NCBI GenBank assembly: GCA_949093475.1
Contig: CARXAY010000072.1
Location: forward strand, 1-6,872
Source: an uncultured Oscillospiraceae bacterium
Lineage (GTDB): Bacteria > Bacillota > Clostridia > Oscillospirales > Oscillospiraceae
Length of the DNA stretch: 6,872 bases
Reading direction: 5' to 3'
In this document: positions 1 through 5,272 of the stretch, one piece after another
Position numbering within the stretch: the first letter of the stretch is position 1
Layout: every line of letters starts with the position of its first letter
The notes under the pieces: generated by a model
The model's input: the letters and a program-made list of their open reading frames with translations, nothing else
What the model was told of the DNA's origin: nothing
Database searches by the model: none
Made by a program: the position numbers and the translations under genes

Positions 1-1
1 G

Positions 2-1543
2 TCCCATGCCGCCGACGGCTATGCCCGTTCGACCGGGAAGGTGGGGGTGTGCTTTGCCACCAGCGGCCCGGGCGCGACCAACCTGACCACCGGGATCGCC
101 ACGGCCTATTATGATTCCTCCCCGGTGGTATTCATTACCTGCAACGTCGCGGAAAACCTCATTGGAAAGGATTCCTTTCAGGAGGTGGACATCACCGGCA
201 TCACCATGCCCATCACCAAGTGCAACTATCTGGTTCGCAACGTGGAGGATCTGGCAGACATCATCCGGGAGGCCTTTGCCATTGCCCGTTCCGGCCGGCC
301 CGGCCCGGTGCTGATCGACATTGTGAAGAACGTGACCTCCGACGAGTGCGAGTTTGAGCCCCTCCCCTTGGAGCAGCACGCCCAGCACGGGCGACTGGCC
401 CGCCTTCTTCACCGCTCCAGCTACGATTTGAAGATCCCTGAGCCTGACCGCCGGGATGTAGACACGCTGCTTGCCATGATCGACGAAGCGGAGCGTCCGC
501 TGGTGCTGGTGGGGGGCGGCGTGATCCGCTCGAAGGGCGCAGTGCCGGAATTCCGCAAGTTTGTGGAGGCGTTGGGTGCGCCGGTGGCCTCCACCATCAT
601 GGGCGGCGGCGCGCTGCCGGGAGACCACCCCCTGTTTACCGGCATGATCGGGATGCACGGCTCTCACGCTTCCAACTACGCCGCCAGCGAGTGCGACCTG
701 CTCATTGCTATCGGCTGCCGTTTCTCCGACCGGGTGGCTACCGATCCCGCGACCTTTGCACAGAATGCCAAGGTGGTACATATCGACATTGACCGCGCGG
801 AGATCGACAAGAACGTTAAGACCGACCACCACATCATCGGCGATGCCTGCCGGGTGCTGGAGCTGCTGAACAAGGGCATGAAGCAGCGGGAGTTCCTCCA
901 GTGGCGGGAATGGGTGTTCTCCCATAAGGAAGTCCCCCTGAAAAAAGACGACATCCTCCACCCCCATGAGGTGCTGGAGACCATTCAGGAGGTCACCGAC
1001 GGACAGGCCATCGTGGCCACCGATGTGGGCCAGCATCAAATGTGGTCGGCGCAGTATTACCACTTCTCCCGCCCCGGACAGTTCATCACCTCCGGCGGCT
1101 TCGGTACGATGGGCTTTGGTTTGGGCGCGGCCATCGGCGCGAAGGTGGGCAACCCCGATCAGGTGGTGGTACACTGCACGGGAGACGGGTCGTTCCGCAT
1201 GAACTGCAACGAGCTGGCCACCGTGGAGCATTACCAGATCCCGGTCATCACGGTCATCTTCAACAACCACACGCTGGGAATGGTGCGCCAGTGGCAGAGC
1301 CTGATCTACGGCAAACGCTATTCCCAGACCGATCTGGAGCGCGGGCCGGACTTTGTGAAGCTGGCGGAGGCCTACGGCATCGCCGGAGGCCGCGCCGCCA
1401 ATCAGGAGGAGTTCCGCGCGCAGCTTCAAAAAGCGGTGGACAGCGGAAAGCCCTATCTCATTGAGTGTGCCATCCACAAGGACGCCATGGTTCATCCCAT
1501 GGTGCCCGGCGGTGGGTCAGCCACCAGCTTCCTGCTGGATTAA
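2..1543 (+). CDS. ilvB: Acetolactate (acetohydroxyacid) synthase large, catalytic subunit; 5' end missing
   Basis: This subunit condenses two pyruvates, or pyruvate and 2-oxobutyrate, in the first common step of valine/leucine and isoleucine synthesis, using ThDP, Mg2+ and FAD in the cytoplasm. The reading frame is open to the window edge; 513 residues are visible, beginning HAADGYARSTGKVGVC. In the family this directly follows the EQGA stretch holding the catalytic Glu, so roughly 70 N-terminal residues, including that Glu, are lost upstream. Visible family features are SGPGATN, the central domain with GMIGMHG and GCRFSDR, the ThDP/Mg motif GDGS (bases 1181-1192) ending in the Asn pair at 1262-1267, MVRQWQ, and the C-terminal HPMVPGGG. 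The linker around bases 360-435 (EQHAQHGRLARLLHRSSY) seems longer than in the E. coli enzymes, from memory; similar linkers occur in Clostridia. The stop is 13 bases before ilvN, as in the usual ilvBN pair. Identity is very secure; the true start cannot be seen. Confidence 0.97.
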   Translation, partial: SHAADGYARSTGKVGVCFATSGPGATNLTTGIATAYYDSSPVVFITCNVAENLIGKDSFQEVDITGITMPITKCNYLVRNVEDLADIIREAFAIARSGRPGPVLIDIVKNVTSDECEFEPLPLEQHAQHGRLARLLHRSSYDLKIPEPDRRDVDTLLAMIDEAERPLVLVGGGVIRSKGAVPEFRKFVEALGAPVASTIMGGGALPGDHPLFTGMIGMHGSHASNYAASECDLLIAIGCRFSDRVATDPATFAQNAKVVHIDIDRAEIDKNVKTDHHIIGDACRVLELLNKGMKQREFLQWREWVFSHKEVPLKKDDILHPHEVLETIQEVTDGQAIVATDVGQHQMWSAQYYHFSRPGQFITSGGFGTMGFGLGAAIGAKVGNPDQVVVHCTGDGSFRMNCNELATVEHYQIPVITVIFNNHTLGMVRQWQSLIYGKRYSQTDLERGPDFVKLAEAYGIAGGRAANQEEFRAQLQKAVDSGKPYLIECAIHKDAMVHPMVPGGGSATSFLLD

Positions 1544-1556
1544 AGGAGGGGAGAGT

Positions 1557-2111
1557 ATGAAGGAACAGGTCACACGCCGCACCCTTTCGGTGCTGGTAGA
1601 AAACACTGCGGGCGTGCTGTCCCAAGTGTCGCGGCTGTTTTCCCGCAAGGGGTACAACATTGAATCGCTGGCCGTGGGGGCAACCGACGATCCCCAGATC
1701 TCCCGCATCACCATTGAGGTCATGGGGGACGACGCCGCCACAGCCCAGATTATGAACCAGCTTCGCAAGCAATTCTGCGTCTATTCCGTGCAGGAGCTGC
1801 AGCCTGACCGCTCCATCCGCCGGGAGCTGGTGATGTTCAAGGTCAGGGCGGAGACCTCCGACGTGCGAAATGAGATCATCCAGATCGCCAACATCTTCCG
1901 CGCGTCCATCATCGACGTGTCGGTGCAGTCTTTGACCCTCGCCCTCATCGGCGACGAGAGCAAGGCAGAGGCCATGCAGAAGCTGCTGGAGACCTTCGGC
2001 ATTTTGGAGCTGGTGCGCACGGGCATGGTAGCTCTGGAGCGGGGGGCTTACACCATCAGCGACGAGCGCAAGGAGACCACCGAGTTCAACATTGGTAAGA
2101 ACATCCTGTAA
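1557..2111 (+). CDS. ilvN: Acetolactate synthase small, regulatory subunit
   Basis: This is the regulatory partner of the catalytic subunit: it raises activity and carries feedback inhibition by valine. The protein has 184 residues, typical of full-length IlvN/IlvH. An N-terminal ACT domain covers about residues 5-80, with the signature run ENTAGVLSQVSRLFSRKGYN and then IESLAVG. The C-terminal small-subunit domain covers about 85-165, with RELVMFKV and FRASIIDVS. ENTAG and the Asn in KGYNIES match the region that binds valine in characterised homologues, so valine feedback is plausible but not shown. The ATG was chosen because AAAGGAGGGG lies directly before it, 13 bases after the ilvB stop. 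A longer in-frame reading from 1461 would overlap ilvB and lacks a ribosome site. Co-transcription with ilvB is clear from the spacing. Confidence 0.97.
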   Translation: MKEQVTRRTLSVLVENTAGVLSQVSRLFSRKGYNIESLAVGATDDPQISRITIEVMGDDAATAQIMNQLRKQFCVYSVQELQPDRSIRRELVMFKVRAETSDVRNEIIQIANIFRASIIDVSVQSLTLALIGDESKAEAMQKLLETFGILELVRTGMVALERGAYTISDERKETTEFNIGKNIL

Positions 2112-2116
2112 GACTC

Positions 2117-2132
2117 CACAGAAGGCTCTGTG
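2117..2132 (+). other. Small hairpin just after ilvN, possible weak terminator or processing site
   Basis: CACAGA and TCTGTG form a perfect 6-bp stem with a 4-base loop, beginning five bases after the ilvN stop and followed by only TTT. The stem is too short and the T-run too poor for a confident terminator. It could reduce or process transcription between ilvBN and the downstream acetyltransferase/ilvC. No convincing sigma-A promoter was found between here and the next gene, so read-through from ilvN is likely. Confidence 0.25.
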
Positions 2133-2174
2133 TTTGGAATAGATCATCATCTTCAGGAAAGGGGACGATCAACG

Positions 2175-2231
2175 ATGAAAACTTACGGAAGAACGATCCG
2201 TTCAATTAGACGGAGGGTGTTTTCCCGTTAG
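2175..2231 (+). CDS. Candidate 18-residue arginine-rich leader peptide
   Basis: A short reading frame, MKTYGRTIRSIRRRVFSR, starts at ATG 2175 and stops at TAG 2231. It is preceded by a good ribosome site, AGGAAAGGGG at 2155-2164, ten bases upstream. Six of the 18 residues are Arg (positions 6, 9, 12, 13, 14 and 18), using AGA, CGT, CGG and AGG codons. Its last codons lie in the 5' arm and loop of the hairpin that precedes the acetyltransferase ribosome site. This geometry fits a leader peptide whose translation controls the next gene. It is not the Leu/Ile/Val-rich leader expected for classical ilv attenuation. It may also be a chance frame, since 18 codons is short and no homologue can be checked here. 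Confidence 0.35.
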   Translation: MKTYGRTIRSIRRRVFSR

Positions 2232-2251
2232 CCCTCCGAACAAAAAGGAGG
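2211..2251 (+). promoter_or_regulatory. Candidate translational attenuator with competing hairpins over a ribosome site
   Basis: Three segments can pair in two exclusive ways. Segment 1 (2211-2218, CGGAGGGT) pairs with segment 2 (2231-2238, GCCCTCCG) over 7 Watson-Crick pairs plus one G-T, with a 12-base loop. The CCTCC inside segment 2 (2233-2237) can instead pair with GGAGG (2247-2251), the ribosome site of the acetyltransferase, across a 9-base loop. The first hairpin leaves the ribosome site free; the second hides it. Segment 1 contains Arg codons 13 and 14 of the upstream mini-frame, and segment 2 begins at its stop codon. A ribosome stalled on those Arg codons would cover segment 1. There is no T-run, so this is not a transcription terminator. 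The pairing is visible; function is inferred. Confidence 0.4.
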
Positions 2252-2262
2252 AACTTATAGAC

Positions 2263-2706
2263 TTGATTACCCTGCAAAAAGTAGATGAATCGAATTTTAT
2301 CGCCTGTTTCAACCTAAAACTGGGGGAAGGGCAGGACAAATTTGTGTCCCACCCCGTTCGGAGCTTGGCGCAGGCCTATGTCTATTACAAGCAATGCACT
2401 CCCTTCGCGGTGTGCCGCGACGGTGAAGTGGTGGGCTATGTCATGGTCATCTATGACGATGACGAGGAGACCTACAACATCTGGCATTTGATGATCGACA
2501 AAGCACATCAGGGGAAGGGATACGGCCGGACGGCCATGGAGCTGGCTTTGGCGTATATCCATACAAAACCCTTCGGGGACTCGAACCGGGTGCTTTTGAC
2601 GGTCAACCCGGAGAACCGAACCGCCTGCGGGCTTTACAGGGCGCTGGGCTTTTCCGAGACAGGCCGCTGCAATGAGGACGAGGTGGAGCTGGGCCTGAGC
2701 ATATGA
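2263..2706 (+). CDS. GNAT-family N-acetyltransferase, spermidine/spermine acetyltransferase-like
   Basis: This protein is predicted to move an acetyl group from acetyl-CoA to an amine. It has 147 residues, the size of a single GNAT domain. The acetyl-CoA pyrophosphate loop (motif A) is QGKGYG at residues 83-88, preceded by the strand YNIWHLMID. Motif B is NRTACGLYRALGF near 118-130. The N-terminus, with its SLAQAYVYY stretch, resembles BltD/PaiA-type diamine or polyamine acetyltransferases as I remember them; the substrate is an inference. The start is TTG at 2263 with AAGGAGG (2245-2251) eleven bases upstream, and the frame has no better upstream start. It lies between ilvN and ilvC, 56 bases before ilvC, so it is probably co-transcribed with them although it has no known role in branched-chain synthesis. 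The 151-base leader may regulate its translation. GNAT assignment is firm, substrate is not. Confidence 0.88.
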   Translation: MITLQKVDESNFIACFNLKLGEGQDKFVSHPVRSLAQAYVYYKQCTPFAVCRDGEVVGYVMVIYDDDEETYNIWHLMIDKAHQGKGYGRTAMELALAYIHTKPFGDSNRVLLTVNPENRTACGLYRALGFSETGRCNEDEVELGLSI

Positions 2707-2762
2707 TCTCTGAAGCGTATTCCAATGATTTCAATTTCATAATATAAAAGGAGTGGTTCATT

Positions 2763-3782
2763 ATGGCAAAAATGTATTACGAGAAGGACTGTGACCTGAA
2801 GGTGCTGGACGGCAAGAAAATCGCCATCATCGGCTACGGCTCTCAGGGCCACGCCCACGCGCTGAACCTGAAGGATTCCGGCTGCGACGTGTGCGTGGGC
2901 CTGCGTCAGGGGTCGAAGCGCTGGGCGGAGGCGGAGAAGGCCGGGCTGGCCGTCAAGACCGTGGCCGACGCCGCCAAGTGGGGCGACATCGTGATGATCC
3001 TCATCAACGACGAGGTTCAGGCCGAGGTCTACAAGCGGGACATCGAGCCGAATCTGGAGGAGGGCAATGCGCTGGCCTTCGCCCACGGCTTCAACATCCG
3101 CTATCAGCAGATCGTGCCTCCTAAGGGTGTGGACGTGTTCATGGCCGCGCCCAAAGGCCCGGGCCACACCGTGCGCTCCACCTATGTCGCCGGGAAGGGC
3201 GTGCCCTGCTTGGTGGCGGTGGAGCAGGACGCCACGGGCAAGGCCTATCAGGTGGCGCTGGCCTACATTGCCGGCATCGGCGGCGCACGGGCCGGCGTGA
3301 TGGAGACCACCTTCCACGACGAGACCGAGACCGACCTCTTCGGCGAGCAGACTGTCCTGTGCGGCGGCGTGGTGGATCTGATGCGCTGCGGCTTCGAGAC
3401 GCTGGTGGAGGCAGGGTACGAGCCGGAGAACGCCTATTTCGAGTGCATCCATGAGCTGAAGCTCATCGTCGACCTCATCAACAAGGGCGGCATCGGTATG
3501 ATGAACTACTCCATCTCGGACACCGCCGAGTTCGGCGAGTACGTCTCCGGCCCGCGGGTCATCCCCCACGAGGAGACCAAGGCCCGGATGCGCGCCGTCC
3601 TCTCCGACATTCAGGACGGCACTTTTGCCGGCAAGTGGATCGCCGAGAACAAGAACGGCCGCACCTTCTTCAACTCCAAGCGCGCCCAGCTGGCTAAGCA
3701 CCAGATGGAGATCGTGGGCGCCCAGCTCCGCAAGAACATGATCTGGGGCGACGATCAGGACATGGACACCGCGTCCAACTAA
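2763..3782 (+). CDS. ilvC: Ketol-acid reductoisomerase, class I (NADP+)
   Basis: This enzyme converts 2-acetolactate or 2-aceto-2-hydroxybutyrate, the products of IlvBN, to the dihydroxy acid by Mg2+-dependent alkyl migration and NADPH reduction. The 339 residues match the short class I form. The Rossmann domain shows GYGSQGHAHALNL at residues 24-36 and the cofactor loop GLRQGSKRW at 46-54, where Arg and Ser suggest NADPH preference. FAHGFNIRY and PKGPGHTVR follow. The knotted C-terminal domain shows the metal-binding DLFGEQTVLCGG, then CIHELKLIVDLI and MNYSISDTAEFGEY, which carry the other acidic ligands and a substrate Ser. The ATG follows AAAGGAGTG by a good distance. The gene is complete, with strong G/C third-position bias. 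It follows the acetyltransferase by 56 bases without a clear promoter and precedes a small unknown gene by five bases. Confidence 0.98.
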   Translation: MAKMYYEKDCDLKVLDGKKIAIIGYGSQGHAHALNLKDSGCDVCVGLRQGSKRWAEAEKAGLAVKTVADAAKWGDIVMILINDEVQAEVYKRDIEPNLEEGNALAFAHGFNIRYQQIVPPKGVDVFMAAPKGPGHTVRSTYVAGKGVPCLVAVEQDATGKAYQVALAYIAGIGGARAGVMETTFHDETETDLFGEQTVLCGGVVDLMRCGFETLVEAGYEPENAYFECIHELKLIVDLINKGGIGMMNYSISDTAEFGEYVSGPRVIPHEETKARMRAVLSDIQDGTFAGKWIAENKNGRTFFNSKRAQLAKHQMEIVGAQLRKNMIWGDDQDMDTASN

Positions 3783-3787
3783 AAGCA

Positions 3788-4084
3788 ATGACGAGTTACT
3801 CAAAGCGGATTCTACGGGAGTATTTGAACACAGAGTTTTTCTGCGTGGAAGCGGCACGGGGGATCGTTCGGTTTATCTCGGACGGGAATATTCGCAATGG
3901 AGAATACGAGGGGAATGAATATATCCTCAAGAAGCTGGACTATTTTAACTTTTTGATTTTTAAGGAGTACATCGACCCCGGTGCGCTGTGTCCGGAACGA
4001 ATCGACATCACCGTTTTCAAGCGGGATGAATTGTTGGATATGATGCAGCCGCACTTAGACCGCATGGAGAAGAAGAAAACGTGA
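3788..4084 (+). CDS. Small hypothetical protein, last gene of the ilv operon
   Basis: I do not recognise this 98-residue protein. It is soluble, with no signal peptide or membrane segment, and highly charged. It opens with MTSYSKRILREYLNTEFFCV and ends in a probable helix rich in acidic and basic residues finishing KKKT. The ATG is five bases after the ilvC stop and no Shine-Dalgarno sequence is visible before it, so translation may be coupled to ilvC termination. A TTG at codon 13 follows GGGAG, but too closely to be a better start. Base composition is clearly more AT-rich than ilvC, with many A/T-ending codons, hinting at a different origin or low expression. The stop falls one base before the terminator stem. 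Its place suggests co-transcription with ilvC. Reality as a gene is likely, because the frame fills the space between ilvC and the terminator; function is unknown. Confidence 0.7.
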   Translation: MTSYSKRILREYLNTEFFCVEAARGIVRFISDGNIRNGEYEGNEYILKKLDYFNFLIFKEYIDPGALCPERIDITVFKRDELLDMMQPHLDRMEKKKT

Positions 4085-4128
4085 AAACAAGGGCGGGACG
4101 CGTCATGCGTCCCGCCCTTGTTTCATTT
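4085..4128. terminator. Probable bidirectional Rho-independent terminator between convergent genes
   Basis: AAACAAGGGCGGGACGC (4085-4101, counting the leading A) pairs perfectly with 4107-4123 to give a 17-bp stem around a GTCAT loop. On the + strand the stem ends TTGTTT and is followed by CATTT. On the - strand it ends TTGTTTT. It lies between the + strand operon (last stop at 4084) and the convergent - strand SLH gene (stop at 4142), so it can stop both. The T-runs are broken by single other bases, but the stem is very strong. Confidence 0.85.
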
Positions 4129-4141
4129 CACAAAACAGAAT

Positions 4142-4744
4142 TTACAGCCGGAACTGGATAAAGTAGTTCAAAAGCACCTGCGCCATCTCGGCGCGGGTGA
4201 CTGTGCCTTGGGGGTCTAACAGATTGTTGGGCTTACCGTTCAAAAGCCCGGCGTAGACGCACCAAGACACGCCGCCCCGCGCCCAATAGCTGACCGAGGC
4301 GTTGTCAGTGAAGGAGGCGGTGACGGAAGAGGAGGCGGGGGGCTTGCCCGCATACCGCCAGAGGACGGTAGCCAGCTGCTCCCGGGTGAGGGGCAGGTCA
4401 GGGGAAAAGTGGGTGGAGTCCGTGCCTACCATATATTCATGTTCCGCGCACCAGATGACCGAGTCGATGTACCAAGTGCCCGCCTCAATATCCTGAAAAA
4501 ACAGCCCGGCGGTGGAGTGGGGCTCTCCGGCAAGACGGTTGAGGGTAGTGGCGAGCATCCCGCGGCTCATAGAGGCGTTGGGAGAGAAGGTAAGGTCGGA
4601 AGTGCCTTTCATGATCCCCCGGTGGGAGACCTCGTCCACCGCAACGGCATACCAAGCGTTGGCGGAGACGTCGGAATAGACGGCGGCGCCGGCAGGGAGC
4701 GTGCAAAGGGCAAACACAAGGAGCAAGGCAAGGAGACGTTTCAT
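4142..4744 (-). CDS. Secreted protein of three SLH (S-layer homology) domains
   Basis: This is a 200-residue exported protein that is almost entirely cell-wall-binding domains. A signal peptide (Met-Lys-Arg, then a hydrophobic stretch ending PAGAA) covers about residues 1-21. Three SLH domains follow at about 22-73, 82-132 and 144-198. Each has the aromatic opening (VYSDV, FFQDI, SFTDN), a Trp-Tyr/Ala helix start and the central FSP or LDP turn. The TRAE-type motif is SRGM in the first (degenerate), TREQ in the second and TRAE in the third. SLH trimers bind pyruvylated wall polysaccharides, so it should sit on the wall, but it carries no other domain. The ATG at 4744 was chosen because it opens the signal peptide and follows AAAGGATG; the in-frame extension to 4804 enters the tRNA gene. 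It lies 54 bases downstream of tRNA-Arg on the same strand with little room for its own promoter. Confidence 0.93.
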   Translation of the reverse strand: MKRLLALLLVFALCTLPAGAAVYSDVSANAWYAVAVDEVSHRGIMKGTSDLTFSPNASMSRGMLATTLNRLAGEPHSTAGLFFQDIEAGTWYIDSVIWCAEHEYMVGTDSTHFSPDLPLTREQLATVLWRYAGKPPASSSVTASFTDNASVSYWARGGVSWCVYAGLLNGKPNNLLDPQGTVTRAEMAQVLLNYFIQFRL

Positions 4745-4771
4745 AAGGAGACATCCTTTCTTCTTTGTGAG

Positions 4772-4797
4772 AAGGCCACCGCAGCGGCGGTGGCCTT
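4772..4797 (-). terminator. Terminator-like hairpin after tRNA-Arg, without a clear T-run
   Basis: Read on the - strand, AAGGCCACCGC and GCGGTGGCCTT form a perfect 11-bp stem with a 4-base loop, one base after the encoded CCA of tRNA-Arg. What follows is CTCACAAAGAAG, not a T-tract, so termination is probably incomplete or needs another factor. It may define the tRNA 3' end while letting transcription continue into the SLH gene, or it may be a processing signal. Confidence 0.5.
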
Positions 4798-4798
4798 G

Positions 4799-4875
4799 TG
4801 GCACCCTTGAGAGGAGTCGAACCTCCGGCCTACCGCTTAGGAGGCGGTCGCTCTATCCAACTGAGCTACAAGGGC
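4799..4875 (-). tRNA. tRNA-Arg, anticodon CCT
   Basis: The - strand folds into a full cloverleaf of 77 bases including an encoded CCA. The acceptor stem is GCCCTTG with CAAGGGT (first pair G-T) and discriminator G. The D stem is GCTC/GAGC. The anticodon stem is ACCGC/GCGGT with loop CTCCTAA, giving anticodon CCT, which reads the Arg codon AGG. The T stem is GGAGG/CCTCT with loop TTCGACT. It has its own upstream promoter at 4889-4917 and is divergent from tRNA-Val. Confidence 0.97.
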
Positions 4876-4888
4876 ATGGGACAAGGGT

Positions 4889-4917
4889 ATTTTAGCACGT
4901 TTTCCGCCGCCGCGCAA
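4889..4917 (-). promoter_or_regulatory. Sigma-A promoter for tRNA-Arg
   Basis: On the - strand, TTGCGC (4917-4912) and TAAAAT (4894-4889) are separated by exactly 17 bases. The -10 box lies 13 bases before the mature tRNA 5' end, which fits a short leader removed by RNase P. The -35 box matches consensus only in TTG, and it lies in the loop of a perfect inverted repeat at 4904-4925. Confidence 0.7.
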
Positions 4918-4925
4918 GGCGGCGG
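4904..4925. repeat. 8-bp perfect inverted repeat around the tRNA-Arg -35 box
   Basis: CCGCCGCC (4904-4911) and GGCGGCGG (4918-4925) are exact reverse complements separated by GCGCAA, which read on the - strand is the -35 hexamer of the tRNA-Arg promoter. It lies in the 124-base spacer between the two divergent tRNA genes. Neither strand shows a T-run, so it is not a standard terminator. It could be an operator or just GC-rich sequence. Confidence 0.45.
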
Positions 4926-4957
4926 AGAAGAAAAATGAAAATTTACCCCTTTGGCAC

Positions 4958-4986
4958 TTGACAGAGAGTCCAAAACGCGGTATACT
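4958..4986 (+). promoter_or_regulatory. Strong sigma-A promoter for tRNA-Val
   Basis: A consensus TTGACA (4958-4963) is followed after 17 bases by TATACT (4981-4986), one base off the TATAAT consensus. Expected transcription start is about 4993, a few bases before the mature tRNA at 5000. This is among the clearest promoters in the window. Confidence 0.92.
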
Positions 4987-4999
4987 GTCATAGCTGTTC

Positions 5000-5076
5000 G
5001 GACGATTAGCTCAGCTGGTATGAGCATCCGCTTGACGTGCGGGAGGTCACAGGTTCAAGTCCTGTATCGTCCACCA
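5000..5076 (+). tRNA. tRNA-Val, anticodon GAC
   Basis: The cloverleaf is complete with encoded CCA, 77 bases in all. The acceptor stem GGACGAT/ATCGTCC is perfect, with discriminator A. The D stem is GCTC/GAGC. The anticodon stem is TCCGC/GCGGG (one T-G pair) with loop TTGACGT, giving anticodon GAC for the Val codons GTC and GTT. The T stem is ACAGG/CCTGT with loop TTCAAGT. It is a single-gene unit with its own promoter and terminator. Confidence 0.97.
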
Positions 5077-5077
5077 G

Positions 5078-5109
5078 AAAAGACCTCGGGGAAAACCCGG
5101 GGTCTTTTT
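5078..5109 (+). terminator. Rho-independent terminator of tRNA-Val
   Basis: Bases 5078-5090 pair with 5096-5108 to give a 13-bp stem (one T-G pair) around a GAAAA loop. The stem ends in a TTTTT run, with a further TTTT at 5113-5116. It starts two bases after the tRNA CCA end, so it cleanly separates this unit from the lipoprotein gene downstream. Confidence 0.93.
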
Positions 5110-5159
5110 GCGCTTTTAGAAATATTTCCAAAATTGAAAAGGAAAATTTGCGAAAGGGC

Positions 5160-5188
5160 TTGATTTATGGGAAAAGATGTGTTATGAT
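5160..5188 (+). promoter_or_regulatory. Sigma-A promoter for the duplicated FMN-domain lipoprotein
   Basis: TTGATT (5160-5165) and TATGAT (5183-5188) are separated by 17 bases. Start of transcription would be near 5195, giving an untranslated leader of about 78 bases. In that leader, 5199-5207 can pair weakly with 5217-5225 (nine pairs, three of them G-T); I do not recognise it as a riboswitch. The ribosome site is probably the AAGGGAAG around 5256-5263. Confidence 0.75.
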
Positions 5189-5272
5189 TTTAACAATCGT
5201 CCGTCTTGGCGCAAACAGGGCGGATAGACAGCAAAATTCTACAATTATTTTGAAGAAGGGAAGTACATCAAC

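Noticed and set aside
1461..1556. Longer ilvN start overlapping the end of ilvB
   Set aside because: The extension has no ribosome site and no family similarity, while ATG 1557 has AGGAGGGG just upstream and gives a standard-length IlvN.
2112..2262. T-box or classical Leu/Ile/Val attenuator inside the ilv operon
   Set aside because: No T-box consensus and no terminator with a T-run is present, and the mini-frame lacks runs of Leu, Ile or Val codons.
2707..2762. TATAAA at 2743-2748 as a separate ilvC promoter
   Set aside because: No acceptable -35 box is found at the right distance, and it lies only 14 bases before the ATG, overlapping the ribosome site region.
2634..3857. A 407-codon open frame on the - strand opposite ilvC
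   Set aside because: It mirrors the GC-rich codon pattern of ilvC, spans three + strand genes, shows low-complexity His/Leu/Val/Ala-rich sequence and no recognisable domain.
4745..4804. Longer start for the SLH protein
   Set aside because: The extra 20 residues would run into the tRNA-Arg gene and its hairpin, and would place a non-hydrophobic segment before the signal peptide.
5066..5202. ATCGTCC at the tRNA-Val 3' end (5066-5072) repeated at 5196-5202, as a possible integration attachment site
   Set aside because: Only seven bases match, with different flanks and no integrase or mobile gene between them; chance is sufficient.
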